Shown here: in pieces, positions 18,083 to 26,767 of the stretch | Layout of the letters: every line of letters starts with the position of its first letter | How positions within the stretch are numbered: the stretch's first letter is position 1 | NCBI RefSeq assembly: GCF_009753675.1 | Contig: NZ_WQLV01000011.1 | Coordinates: 1 to 64,000 of the forward strand | Source of the DNA: Parasedimentitalea huanghaiensis | GTDB lineage: Bacteria; Pseudomonadota; Alphaproteobacteria; Rhodobacterales; Rhodobacteraceae | Direction: 5' to 3' | Length of the DNA: 64,000 nucleotides | Notes under the pieces: generated by a model | Told to the model about the DNA's origin: nothing | Seen by the model: only the letters and a program-made list of their open reading frames with translations | Database searches by the model: none | Program-made: the position numbers and the translations under genes

Positions 18083-18766
18083 ATGGATGCGGAAGTTATT
18101 ACTTCGCCCGCGGTTCTAATCTTGCTCGGCCCCCCCGGTGCTGGAAAAGGAACTCAAGCTAGAATGCTAGAAGAGCGTTTTGGTCTGGTTCAACTATCCA
18201 CAGGCGATCTTCTTCGCGCCGCCGTGGCCCAAGGCACCGAAGCTGGCAAGGCAGCCAAGGCGGTTATGGAAGCTGGCGATCTGGTGAGTGATCAAATTGT
18301 CATCGACATTCTGCGAGACCGGCTGAATGCCGATGATTGTGCAAAGGGTGTCATCCTTGATGGCTTCCCACGTACCACGGTACAGGCTCAGGCGCTGGAT
18401 GATCTGTTGGACGAATCTGGCCAACAGATCAATGCTGCGATCAGCCTCGAAGTGGATGATGCTGCGATGGTCACCCGGATTTCTGGTCGCTTCACCTGTG
18501 GCGGCTGTGGGGAAGGGTATCATGACACGTTCAAGGCGCCGGCAAAGGCTGGCACCTGTGACAAATGCGGTAGCACCCAGATGAAGCGTCGCGCCGACGA
18601 CAACGCTGAAACGGTCGGATCGCGCCTGGAAGCTTACCACGCGCAAACTGCCCCACTGATTGCCTACTATCAGGGCAAAGAAGTGTTGAAGTCAGTAGAC
18701 GCGATGGGTGAGATCAGCACCATTGCTGCAGCAATGGCTACATTGACAACTCAAGCCATGAATTGA
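18083..18766 (+). CDS. adk: Adenylate kinase with zinc-type lid
   Basis: 227 residues from the ATG at 18083. AGGAGG at 18071-18076 is ideally spaced from this ATG but directly abuts the alternative ATG at 18077. The P-loop GPPGAGKGTQ and the DGFPRTTVQAQAL segment are typical. The lid carries four cysteines in two pairs (CGGC and CDKC), a structural zinc site found in many but not all adenylate kinases. It converts AMP plus ATP to two ADP. Its position behind acs indicates that it recycles AMP from acetate activation; a second adk in the ribosomal-protein region is common in this group but lies outside the window. Confidence 0.93.
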   Translation: MDAEVITSPAVLILLGPPGAGKGTQARMLEERFGLVQLSTGDLLRAAVAQGTEAGKAAKAVMEAGDLVSDQIVIDILRDRLNADDCAKGVILDGFPRTTVQAQALDDLLDESGQQINAAISLEVDDAAMVTRISGRFTCGGCGEGYHDTFKAPAKAGTCDKCGSTQMKRRADDNAETVGSRLEAYHAQTAPLIAYYQGKEVLKSVDAMGEISTIAAAMATLTTQAMN

Positions 18767-18771
18767 CGCTG

Positions 18772-18797
18772 ACGGCCCCCACATTGATGGGGGCCGT
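18772..18797 (+). terminator. Hairpin after adk
   Basis: A 10-bp perfect stem (ACGGCCCCCA paired with TGGGGGCCGT) with a six-base loop, six bases after the adk stop. The following T tract is weak, so termination may be partial. Confidence 0.7.
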
Positions 18798-18878
18798 ATT
18801 GGCATCAGCCTCAATATAGTGGACAAACCTTTGTCCTCATGTCAGGTCAGCTGGTGGAACCAAAGAAGAGCGCGCGGC

Positions 18879-19379
18879 ATGTCCGAATCCAATTTTACGC
18901 CCGGACCCGACACCGTCCGTGCTTACCGTGATGCACTGGGCTGTTTTGGCACTGGCGTAACGGTTGTAACAACTCTGACGCCCCGTGGCCCTTTGGCCAT
19001 CACAGCAAATAGTTTCACCTCAGTGTCGATGGACCCTCCTCTACTGTTGTGGTGCCCGGCAAAGAACTCGCTGCGCCACAACGCCTTTATAGATGCAGAC
19101 CATTTCACCATTCATATCATGGGCGAAAATCAACTCGATCTGGCCAAGCATTTTGCTTGCAATGGTGAAGATTTTGAACCGGTAAGCTGGCAGCCCAACG
19201 CTGTGGGTACTCCAACACTACCTGATTGCATTGCACGGTTTGATTGCCGACATTTTGCCCACCACCCAGGCGGAGATCATTCGATCCTGATAGGGGAAGT
19301 TCTGTCAGCCACTACCCGGCCTGGAAAGGGACTAATTTTCAAACAAGGGCTTTATGGCGGATTCTTAGAACAGAACTGA
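18879..19379 (+). CDS. Flavin reductase-like FMN-binding protein
   Basis: 166 residues from the ATG at 18879, which has AAGAAGAG at the right distance; a longer frame exists upstream without support. The family features are the start of the FMN barrel (CFGTGVTVVTTLTPRGPLAI), TANSFTSVSMDPPLLLWC, and HIMGENQLDLAKHFA. The C-terminal GDHSILIGEV and GLIFKQGLYGGF are also typical of the flavin reductase domain. Such proteins reduce FMN with NAD(P)H, usually for a partner monooxygenase, but no partner is encoded next to it. It converges on the Fe-S protein gene that ends at 19397. Confidence 0.88.
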   Translation: MSESNFTPGPDTVRAYRDALGCFGTGVTVVTTLTPRGPLAITANSFTSVSMDPPLLLWCPAKNSLRHNAFIDADHFTIHIMGENQLDLAKHFACNGEDFEPVSWQPNAVGTPTLPDCIARFDCRHFAHHPGGDHSILIGEVLSATTRPGKGLIFKQGLYGGFLEQN

Positions 19380-19396
19380 TATTCCGTTTCTGTTCA

Positions 19397-20482
19397 CTAT
19401 AGCAGTTGCCGCGACACCTGCCGCGGTTTGATCATCAGTGGCGCGGGCTTTGTGTTGCCGCCCTGTTGTTTCTGAATTTGACAGGAATGACACAGAGGGA
19501 TCAATTCCTGGACTTCCTCCGAAGCCCGCACCCCTTTGCGCCCCCAAATCCGGGCTAACAATCTATCCATCATAGATTTTGCAACAAAAGGCACGCCACA
19601 GGATGTACATCTAAATGGCTCAACCTGATGTAATACCTGCTGTGTGTCCGCGCTTGGTTTAGGATCAATCCTGGGTCTTAATTTTAGCGCATCCTCGGGG
19701 CAGATGGACTGGCACATCCCACATTGGATGCAGCGGCTTTCTACGAATACCAGCTCACACTTATGCTCGCCAATCGAGAGCGCATCGGTTGGGCATAACC
19801 ACACGCAACTTTGGCACATTGTGCAAGCCGACAAATCTAGCTCCACTGTTCCATAGGGAGCATCCTGCGGAAGGTTCAATGGCTGATGCACCCCTGGCAT
19901 CAATACCGTCGCACACGCCCGCGCTGTTGCACGGCGGTTTGGGCCTGGAACGGGCCTTCTATAGGGCCAGCGTCCGCCAGTCCTAGGCAGTTTCGCCATA
20001 GAATTGCGGAGCTCCAACTGGGACACAAACAACTCTAGCCGCTCTTCACCTCCCATCATCTGAGCCAGTTCAACTTCTTTACTCTGATCCGCCGCTCCAT
20101 GCTCAAATGGCAGTTTCTGTAGAAAAACAAAGTCAAACCCAAGCGCTAAGGCCAACAACAGGTCCACATGACCGATCCGCTCTAAGTTACATATTTGAAC
20201 CGCATGTACCCAAGCTGATTTGTTAAACCACTCCGCCTGGCTCACGTCAGAATGCCCGGCCTCAGTATGCAATATCAAAATGTGAGTCCGCTGATCTGAT
20301 TTACGCTCTTCGATTGCCACCTCGCATAGTCCCAATAGAGGCAAGGCAGCTTCCCCAGCTGTAGAATGATATACATCAACAGCTGAATTATGTTTCCGAA
20401 CCCCCGCGCGTAGGCAAAAATCACTGCCAGTGGTCGTGCTGGAATGGCAAAGACAGACACCGGATCGTTTCCAGTCGGACAT
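19397..20482 (-). CDS. 4Fe-4S ferredoxin-type protein, apparently N-terminally shortened
   Basis: 361 residues. Two 4Fe-4S motifs sit in the C-terminal half: CTMCQSCVWLCP around residue 220 and CIQCGMCQSICP around residue 250. They are followed by a CTSCGVPF and CHSCQ pair that may bind metal. The C-terminal half resembles longer (~650-residue) Fe-S proteins of Rhodobacteraceae; the N-terminal half is much shorter and poorly conserved here. The start has a good ribosome site (AAGGGGGAAG). It may be an electron-transfer protein. Whether the short form works is uncertain. Confidence 0.8.
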   Translation of the reverse strand: MSDWKRSGVCLCHSSTTTGSDFCLRAGVRKHNSAVDVYHSTAGEAALPLLGLCEVAIEERKSDQRTHILILHTEAGHSDVSQAEWFNKSAWVHAVQICNLERIGHVDLLLALALGFDFVFLQKLPFEHGAADQSKEVELAQMMGGEERLELFVSQLELRNSMAKLPRTGGRWPYRRPVPGPNRRATARACATVLMPGVHQPLNLPQDAPYGTVELDLSACTMCQSCVWLCPTDALSIGEHKCELVFVESRCIQCGMCQSICPEDALKLRPRIDPKPSADTQQVLHQVEPFRCTSCGVPFVAKSMMDRLLARIWGRKGVRASEEVQELIPLCHSCQIQKQQGGNTKPAPLMIKPRQVSRQLL

Positions 20483-20628
20483 GCTTCCCCCTTCTGGGTT
20501 GAAAGACTTCCCGAGTTCAGGCGAACGATATAGTTCGCTCTGCTTTAAACGTATCTAGAACTCATCTTTAGCAACTCAAGGGTGTGCGGTGCCAAAAATT
20601 CAAATTTTTGTTGATTTTTGACAAGTGA

Positions 20629-20652
20629 CCCGCCGTGAGGGAACACGGCGGG
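20629..20652 (-). terminator. Terminator of the pyrimidine transport operon
   Basis: A 9-bp perfect stem (CCCGCCGTG paired with CACGGCGGG) with a six-base loop, about 40 bases after the binding-protein stop. On the minus strand it is followed by a T-containing tract. Confidence 0.75.
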
Positions 20653-20689
20653 CCAGTTCGATTTGAGACTACTCAGTTTTTGATTGGCT

Positions 20690-21673
20690 TCAGTTTAGTG
20701 CAGCATCTGTGATGGAATGCGTCCAGGCACCTTCCGGTATTTTAGTAATCACTGGGTCCGAACCTCCGCCGAGCAATGTAGATACGGTGCGGTCAAAGTC
20801 TGCAGGATCCAGAGACCCGTTGCTGCCAGCGGTCAATTTGGCAATTTCCGCCATCATGCGCTGCTGATGTGCCTCGGTTTGTGCACCAGATGCATCGTTG
20901 TCCAATACGATGTCAGCGGCCTCGCTGGGGTTGGCTTCTGCATATTTCCACCCCTTCATCGACGCCCGTACAAACCGAACCATTTTGTCCTGGAATGCCG
21001 GATCTTCAAGATTGGCTTCTAGCGCATAGATACCGTCTTCCAGCGTTGCTACCCCCTGGTCTTCATACTTGAAGGTCACAAGTTCGTCCTCAGACACACC
21101 AGAATCCAGAACCTGACCGTATTCGTTGTAGGTCATTGTGGAAATACAGTCAGCCTGACGCTGCAGCAGTGGGTCAACGTTGAAACCCTGCTTCAGTACG
21201 GTCACACCATCTTCACCACCATCGGTGCTGATGCCCTCTTTGCTCATCCAGCTCAGGAAGGGGTACTCATTGCCATAGAACCACACACCAATTGTCTTGC
21301 CCTTGAAATCCGCCGGGCTGGTGATGCCGGTGTCTTTCCAGCAGGTCAGCATCAGTCCCGAGGTTTTGAAAGGCTGGGCGATGTTCACCACAGGCAGGCC
21401 TTTTTCACGCGCAGCCAGTGCCGAAGGCATCCAATTCAGCATTACGTCAGCGCCGCCACCAGCAAGCACCTGAGGCGGGGCAATGTCCGGGCCACCCGGC
21501 AGGATGGTCACGTCCAGATCTTCCTCGCCATAGAATCCTTTATCCAGCGCGACATAATAGCCAGCGAATTGTGCCTGTGTCACCCATTGTAGCTGCAGAC
21601 GCACCTCATCGGCGGCCTGCGCAGTTCCCGCAGCACCCAGTGCTACAGCAGCAGCTGTCAAAATGTGTTTCAT
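20690..21673 (-). CDS. ABC transporter substrate-binding protein (NMT1/THI5-like), likely pyrimidine
   Basis: 327 residues with a signal peptide ending in AQAADE. The mature start LQLQWVTQAQFAGYYVALDK is the hallmark of the NMT1/THI5-like binding proteins that bring in pyrimidine-like compounds. Further family features are PDIAPPQVLAGGGADVMLNW and GVWFYGNEYPF. It is the last gene of the leftward operon that begins with the ureidopropionase gene, so the ligand is probably uracil, thymine or a ring-opened product; the ligand is inferred from context. It lies 193 bases after the upstream permease gene. Confidence 0.9.
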   Translation of the reverse strand: MKHILTAAAVALGAAGTAQAADEVRLQLQWVTQAQFAGYYVALDKGFYGEEDLDVTILPGGPDIAPPQVLAGGGADVMLNWMPSALAAREKGLPVVNIAQPFKTSGLMLTCWKDTGITSPADFKGKTIGVWFYGNEYPFLSWMSKEGISTDGGEDGVTVLKQGFNVDPLLQRQADCISTMTYNEYGQVLDSGVSEDELVTFKYEDQGVATLEDGIYALEANLEDPAFQDKMVRFVRASMKGWKYAEANPSEAADIVLDNDASGAQTEAHQQRMMAEIAKLTAGSNGSLDPADFDRTVSTLLGGGSDPVITKIPEGAWTHSITDAALN

Positions 21674-21865
21674 TGGTATTTACTCCCTGTGGTTATGGTC
21701 AAAGCTTGCAAGAATTTGACCATCCGTTCAAAGTTTTTCTTATCCCTATGGCAGAGCGCTTATTGCCTTGCCCGTGTTTTAAGCACGAATAGCCGAAAAA
21801 CGACTCCGGAGTGCCCAACCGGTTCTACAGCCCCCCTCCTCAAAGGCGCTGTAGTATCTCAATCC

Positions 21866-22711
21866 TCAACGCCGCTGCGACGGGTGCCAGAATGTTAGCG
21901 ACTTCTCGACCAGCGCAACCGCACCGTAGAACATTGACCCTGCCAGCGCCGCCACAACGATCTCAGCCCAGACCATGTCCAGCGCCAGTTGCCCCACGCT
22001 AGTGGATATTCTGAACCCCATACCTACCGTTGGGGAACCAAAGAATTCCGCCACTATGGCGCCAACCAAGGCAAGCGTGGTTGAGATCTTCAGGCCGTTA
22101 AAGATAAACGGCAGCGCTGCAGGCAGGCGCAGCTTGAAAAAGCTCTGCCAATAGCTGGCGGCATAGGTCTGCATCAGGTCCCGCTGCATGGCGCTGGTTT
22201 CGCGCAGGCCAGCCACTGTGTTCACCAGAACCGGAAAGAACACCATCACAACCACAACAGCCGCCTTGGAGTGCCAGTCAAAACCAAACCACATCACCAG
22301 AATGGGTGCCGTACCCACAATCGGTAGGGCAGCAACAAAGTTGCCCACCGGCAGCAGCCCACGACGCAGGAAATCGCTACGGTCCATCACGATCGCCATC
22401 AGGAACGCAGCAGAGCAACCAATTACGTAACCACTCAGAGCGCCCTTCACAAAGGTCTGTAAGAAATCTTCCCACAGCTTGGGCAGATTGGCACCAAAGG
22501 CGGATGCGATATCAGTTGGCGCTGGCAAGATGACCAAAGGAACCATAAGCCCGCGAACAAGCAGTTGCCAAACCAGCACTAATGTGAGGCCAAAAATCAC
22601 TGGGACCAGAAGCTGCACCTCACGTGTTGCCGCATAAGACCCATTGGCCAGACGACTGTTCAACCACCAGCCGCCACACCAGACGAGAACTGCTAAGATA
22701 ACCAAGATCAT
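21866..22711 (-). CDS. ABC transporter permease, likely pyrimidine
   Basis: 281 residues with about six membrane segments. The cytoplasmic loop that docks the ATPase is visible in GLRETSAMQRDLMQTYAASY followed by FFKLRLPAALPFIFNGLKI (SsuC-type permease). It overlaps the upstream permease gene by four bases (ATGA), so the two are translationally coupled and probably form a heterodimeric channel. Confidence 0.92.
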   Translation of the reverse strand: MILVILAVLVWCGGWWLNSRLANGSYAATREVQLLVPVIFGLTLVLVWQLLVRGLMVPLVILPAPTDIASAFGANLPKLWEDFLQTFVKGALSGYVIGCSAAFLMAIVMDRSDFLRRGLLPVGNFVAALPIVGTAPILVMWFGFDWHSKAAVVVVMVFFPVLVNTVAGLRETSAMQRDLMQTYAASYWQSFFKLRLPAALPFIFNGLKISTTLALVGAIVAEFFGSPTVGMGFRISTSVGQLALDMVWAEIVVAALAGSMFYGAVALVEKSLTFWHPSQRR

Positions 22712-23646
22712 GCGCCCATCCCCATCCGTTTCAGAACGGATCGTTCAATCAATCCCAACAGCGCCACCAGACAGGCTGCCAGAATGGCTGCTGCAAACAG
22801 AGCCGACCAAATCTGCACTGTCTGGCCATAATAGCTGCCGCCCAACAGGCGCGCACCCAATCCAGCCACAGCCCCAGTTGGCAGCTCACCCACGATTGCA
22901 CCGACCAGCGAAGCCGCAATACCGATTTTCAGTGAAGCAAACAGATACGGCATCGAGGCAGGCAGCCGCAACTTCCAGAACCCTTGATTGGTGCTGGCGT
23001 TATAAGTACGCAGCAGGTCCAGCTGCATTCCATCCGGACTGCGCAGCCCCTTGACCATGCCAACAACCACAGGAAAGAAACTGAGGTAGGCCGAGATCAC
23101 CGCCTTGGGTAGGATTCCTTGTACTCCAACCGAATAGAGCACCACGATGATCATCGGCGCCAGCGCAATGATCGGAATGGTCTGGCTGACAATAGCCCAG
23201 GGCATCACTGACATATCCATAACGCGCGAATGCACGATGCCAACCGCCAGCAGAATGCCCAAACCGGTGCCAATGGCAAAACCCAGTAATGTGGCACTCA
23301 GCGTCACCCAGCCATGATAGAACAGGCTGCGTTTGGACATCATTTTTCCCTTCAGAACCATAGCACCGGTCGTCTTCCACAATTCCTGCGCAACCTGATG
23401 CGGAGCAGGCAGCCGTGGTCGATCCTGTGCCCAAGTGGCCGGGATGGCAAAGCGGTTGTCCAGCACCAGTCCAAACTCTCCCAAGTCCCGACGTTCTTTT
23501 GCGCCGGCTGGGGTGACTTCGGCGCCAGCGCGTTCGGCTTCAGTCAGGACACCTTTAATATTCATTGGCAGACAGGCCGCATACCAAAAAGCGATAATTA
23601 CAGAGAGAACGGTGAGGACGGCTATCAAAGTTTTCATGAATGCCAC
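22708..23646 (-). CDS. ABC transporter permease, likely pyrimidine
   Basis: 312 residues with about six membrane segments. The ATPase-docking loop is GLRSPDGMQLDLLRTYNAST followed by FWKLRLPASMPYLFASLKI, parallel to the second permease. A ~70-residue periplasmic stretch after the first helix is unusual and makes this subunit longer than its partner. Its start overlaps the end of the GNAT gene by 13 bases and its end overlaps the next permease gene by 4. Confidence 0.92.
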   Translation of the reverse strand: MAFMKTLIAVLTVLSVIIAFWYAACLPMNIKGVLTEAERAGAEVTPAGAKERRDLGEFGLVLDNRFAIPATWAQDRPRLPAPHQVAQELWKTTGAMVLKGKMMSKRSLFYHGWVTLSATLLGFAIGTGLGILLAVGIVHSRVMDMSVMPWAIVSQTIPIIALAPMIIVVLYSVGVQGILPKAVISAYLSFFPVVVGMVKGLRSPDGMQLDLLRTYNASTNQGFWKLRLPASMPYLFASLKIGIAASLVGAIVGELPTGAVAGLGARLLGGSYYGQTVQIWSALFAAAILAACLVALLGLIERSVLKRMGMGA

Positions 23647-24092
23647 TCCATCCGAAGCTCACGGATACCCGTTGGCTCGCGCCCCTCAAGCGAAAAAAAG
23701 GTGCTCGGCTTGCCTTCATCCAATTCGCCCACTGGCTTAAAACCTTCACGCAGGTAGAACTGCTGTGCACGCTTGTTTGGCACGTGGGTGTTCAGTGATA
23801 GAAAATCTCGCCCTTTTTTGGCTTGATCCAACAGCGTCTTGCCAACACCAGTACCAGGATGTGCGCAATAAAAACCCCAGATATGCTTAATCTCCACTTC
23901 CAAGGAGAGATATCCTTGGACCGGATCACCAGACACCCAGATTTCACGCAGCGCTAACCCTTTGCTCAGCGAGTTCTCGATCTCTTCAGACGGTAAGTCA
24001 CGCTGCATCCACTCGGTGTGGTCAATCCAACCGTTCACGATGGCGGCCATCCCAGCGACATCGCTCAGCTCTGCTCGACGCACCTCAGTCAT
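23634..24092 (-). CDS. GNAT-family N-acetyltransferase embedded in the transport operon
   Basis: 152 residues from the ATG at 24092; an upstream frame exists but the domain starts here (MTEVRRAELSDVAGMAAIVN). The acetyl-CoA-binding loop is near HPGTGVGKTLLDQAKK, with the usual RAQQFYLREGFKPVGEL at the end, the pattern of small-molecule acetyltransferases such as those giving resistance to amino-acid analogues. It overlaps the ATPase gene by 8 bases and the permease gene by 13, so it belongs to the operon. The substrate is unknown; a pyrimidine breakdown product with an amino group, such as beta-alanine, is conceivable but not shown. Confidence 0.88.
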   Translation of the reverse strand: MTEVRRAELSDVAGMAAIVNGWIDHTEWMQRDLPSEEIENSLSKGLALREIWVSGDPVQGYLSLEVEIKHIWGFYCAHPGTGVGKTLLDQAKKGRDFLSLNTHVPNKRAQQFYLREGFKPVGELDEGKPSTFFSLEGREPTGIRELRMEWHS

Positions 24093-24894
24093 CCGAGTGC
24101 CCTGCCCGCAAACCTTCTCGCACGCGATGGGCGATTTCGATAAACTCTGGGCTGTCACGAATATCCAGTGGCCGCTCTTTTGGCAGCGGGCTCTCGATGA
24201 CGTCCGTAATCCGCCCTGGTCGTGGGCTCATCACAACAATCTTGGTCGACAGATACACCGCCTCGGGGATCGAGTGGGTGACAAAGCCAATGGTCTTGTT
24301 GGTCCGCGCCCAGAGTTTCAACAGCTGTTCGTTCAGATGGTCACGCACAATTTCATCCAACGCGCCAAACGGTTCGTCCATCAGCAGGATATCCGCATCA
24401 AAGGCCAACGCCCGTGCAATGCTGGCGCGTTGCTGCATACCGCCAGACAACTGCCAGGGGTATTTGCCACCAAACCCTGACAATTCAACAAGTTCTAACA
24501 CTTCGTTAACGCGCTTCTCCTGTTCCGCTTTCGAATATCCCATAATCTCTAGCGGCAGCTTGATGTTACGCGCGATGTTGCGCCATGGGTATAGCCCCGA
24601 GGCCTGAAACACATATCCATAGGCACGTTCACGGCGGGCCTCGTCCGGGGTCATGCCATTGACGGTGATCTCACCACCTGTGGGCTGCTCTAGCGCAGCC
24701 ATAACCCGCAGGAACGTGGTCTTGCCGCAGCCCGAAGGCCCGATAAAGCTGACAAAGTCACCCTTGTTGATGGTAAGGTTCACATCTTTCAGCGCCTGCA
24801 CCGGTCCGTCATTGGTTGGGAACACCAGATCCAGATTCCGGGCTTCGACGACGGCGTTGGTAGCATCAGCCTGGGTAGTCGTTTCAATATTCAT
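24085..24894 (-). CDS. ABC transporter ATPase, likely pyrimidine
   Basis: 269 residues. Walker A GPSGCGKTT lies near residue 53, signature LSGGMQQRASIARAL near 148, and Walker B ILLMDEPFGALD near 170. The SsuB/TauB-type sequence fits the two SsuC-type permeases encoded downstream. It follows the dihydropyrimidinase gene by 57 bases and overlaps the GNAT gene. It powers the importer from the cytoplasmic side. Confidence 0.94.
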   Translation of the reverse strand: MNIETTTQADATNAVVEARNLDLVFPTNDGPVQALKDVNLTINKGDFVSFIGPSGCGKTTFLRVMAALEQPTGGEITVNGMTPDEARRERAYGYVFQASGLYPWRNIARNIKLPLEIMGYSKAEQEKRVNEVLELVELSGFGGKYPWQLSGGMQQRASIARALAFDADILLMDEPFGALDEIVRDHLNEQLLKLWARTNKTIGFVTHSIPEAVYLSTKIVVMSPRPGRITDVIESPLPKERPLDIRDSPEFIEIAHRVREGLRAGHSDD

Positions 24895-24951
24895 TCTATT
24901 GCCTTGATAACACTGGGTATTGGGCCGCCATTTCCAGCGACCCGCCGCTGA

Positions 24952-26409
24952 TTAAACGCCAGTTGCCGGAATGCCCGAACGCTCCACCGGGCGTGGCGCT
25001 GTCAGCTCTTTCCAGGAACTCAACGCCTTGTTGACCGTTGTATTTGCCTCGCGCGACACAAACTTGCCGTGGCCTTCCTGACACCGGATCTCGCCATCGT
25101 GTACCGCAACATGACCCCTGGTCAGAGTAAAGCGCGGCAAACCCTTAACTTCATGACCCTCAAACACATTGTAATCTATCGAGCTTTGCTGTGTAGAGGC
25201 CTGAATAGTTTTGCTTTTCTCGGGGTCCCAGACAACCAGATCGGCGTCTGCTCCAACCAAAACCGCGCCCTTTTTGGGATAGCAGTTCAGGATCTTGGCA
25301 ATATTGGTCGAGGTTACCGCGACAAACTCATTAGGCGTCAGGCGACCTGTGGCCACACCGTGAGTCCACAGCATCGGCATCCGATCTTCTAACCCGCCTG
25401 TTCCATTGGGAATCTGTGTAAAGTCGCCAATGCCATTGCGTTTCTGCTCGGTGGTAAAGGCGCAGTGGTCAGTTGCCACAACCGACAAGGACCCAGACTG
25501 CAGACCCGCCCAAAGACTGTCCTGATGCTGCTTGTTACGGAACGGAGGCGACATCACGCGGCGTGCAGCATGATCCCAATCCGGGTTGAAATACTCGCTC
25601 TCGTCCAGTGTCAGGTGCTGGATCAGTGGTTCACCCCAAACCCGTTTGCCCTGCATCCGTGCACGGCGAATGGCCTCGTGACTGTCCTCACAGGATGTGT
25701 GTACTACATAGAGCGGCACACCGGCCATATCAGCAATCATAATCGCCCGATTGGTGGCTTCACCTTCGACTTGTGGAGGACGGGAATAGGCATGTGCCTC
25801 GGGCCCATTATTGCCTGCTGCCAACAGCTTAGCGGACAGTTCTGCCACCACATCGCCATTCTCGGCATGCACCATGGCAATCCCGCCCAACTCGGCCAGA
25901 CGTTGGAATGACGAATACAACTCATCGTCATTCACCATTAACGCGCCCTTGTAGGCCATAAAGTGTTTGAAGGTGTTGATGCCACGTTCCTGAATGACGG
26001 TTTTGATGTCGTCAAACACCTGCTCGCCCCACCAGGTCACGGCCATGTGGAAGGAATAGTCACAGTTGGCACGGGTCGATTTATTGTCCCACCGCTTTAG
26101 CGCATCCAACAGGCTCTCACCGGGGCTTGGCAGGGCAAAGTCCACCACCATAGTGGTGCCGCCAGCTAGACCAGCCCGCGTGCCGCTTTCAAAATCATCC
26201 GAGCTGTAGGTACCCATAAACGGCATCTCGAGATGGGTGTGTGGATCAATCCCACCGGGCATCACGTAACAACCGGTTGCGTCCAGCTCTTCGTCGCCTT
26301 TTAGATTTGGGCCGATCTGGGTGATCACCCCGTTTTCAACTAAGACGTCTGCCTTGTAAGTGAGATCCGCAGTAACAATCGTGCCATTTTTGATGACTTT
26401 CGTGACCAT
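24952..26409 (-). CDS. hydA: Dihydropyrimidinase (hydantoinase)
   Basis: 485 residues from the ATG at 26409 (GGGGAGAG ribosome site); the longer frame upstream lacks support. It opens dihydrouracil or dihydrothymine to the N-carbamoyl beta-amino acid. The binuclear metal site is visible: GGIDPHTHLEMP with H57 and H59, the carbamylated lysine K154 in FKHFMAYKGALM, AMVHAENGD, and VVATDHCAFT near residue 315. It stands between the barstar-like gene (13-base gap) and the ABC ATPase gene, catalysing step two of the reductive pyrimidine pathway in the cytoplasm. Confidence 0.95.
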   Translation of the reverse strand: MVTKVIKNGTIVTADLTYKADVLVENGVITQIGPNLKGDEELDATGCYVMPGGIDPHTHLEMPFMGTYSSDDFESGTRAGLAGGTTMVVDFALPSPGESLLDALKRWDNKSTRANCDYSFHMAVTWWGEQVFDDIKTVIQERGINTFKHFMAYKGALMVNDDELYSSFQRLAELGGIAMVHAENGDVVAELSAKLLAAGNNGPEAHAYSRPPQVEGEATNRAIMIADMAGVPLYVVHTSCEDSHEAIRRARMQGKRVWGEPLIQHLTLDESEYFNPDWDHAARRVMSPPFRNKQHQDSLWAGLQSGSLSVVATDHCAFTTEQKRNGIGDFTQIPNGTGGLEDRMPMLWTHGVATGRLTPNEFVAVTSTNIAKILNCYPKKGAVLVGADADLVVWDPEKSKTIQASTQQSSIDYNVFEGHEVKGLPRFTLTRGHVAVHDGEIRCQEGHGKFVSREANTTVNKALSSWKELTAPRPVERSGIPATGV

Positions 26410-26422
26410 GATGGTCTCTCCC

Positions 26423-26767
26423 CTAAGCGTAATAAGAAAGAGCCAGTACAGCCCCTTCATTTTGTTCGATGCGCCGCCAGTTCACAAATGCAATCATTTC
26501 TTGAAATGCCGCCCATACCTCTGGACAGCGGGTTGCCCAACTCGAGGCTTCAGAAACTTGCAGCGTAAGCGTAGCGCCTTTTATAACCGTAACCGAACTT
26601 AACCCGTCTTCCGGACAATCCACACTAGTCATACAGTCAATCCAAGCGTTACCGTTTCGGCCATAGAAAGCCGGGAACCCCATTTTGGTCGAGAACTGAT
26701 CGTGGAAACTTGACCAGTCGACAACAGCACTCCCGTCGATTTCGACAACTTTAGAAATTGAGTTCAC
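26423..26767 (-). CDS. Barstar-family (barnase inhibitor-like) protein
   Basis: 114 residues with a GTG start at 26767. The start was chosen because it overlaps the ureidopropionase stop as GTGA and the barstar fold begins directly after it (ISKVVEIDGSAVVDW). The core matches barstar: FHDQFSTKMGFPAFYGRNGN followed by AWIDCMTS. Classic barstar blocks the active site of the RNase barnase, but no barnase-like gene is adjacent and the gene sits between two pyrimidine-degrading enzymes. The C-terminal ~40 residues go beyond the canonical ~90-residue barstar. Role unknown: an RNase inhibitor, or a domain reused for another purpose. Confidence 0.85.
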   Translation of the reverse strand: MNSISKVVEIDGSAVVDWSSFHDQFSTKMGFPAFYGRNGNAWIDCMTSVDCPEDGLSSVTVIKGATLTLQVSEASSWATRCPEVWAAFQEMIAFVNWRRIEQNEGAVLALSYYA

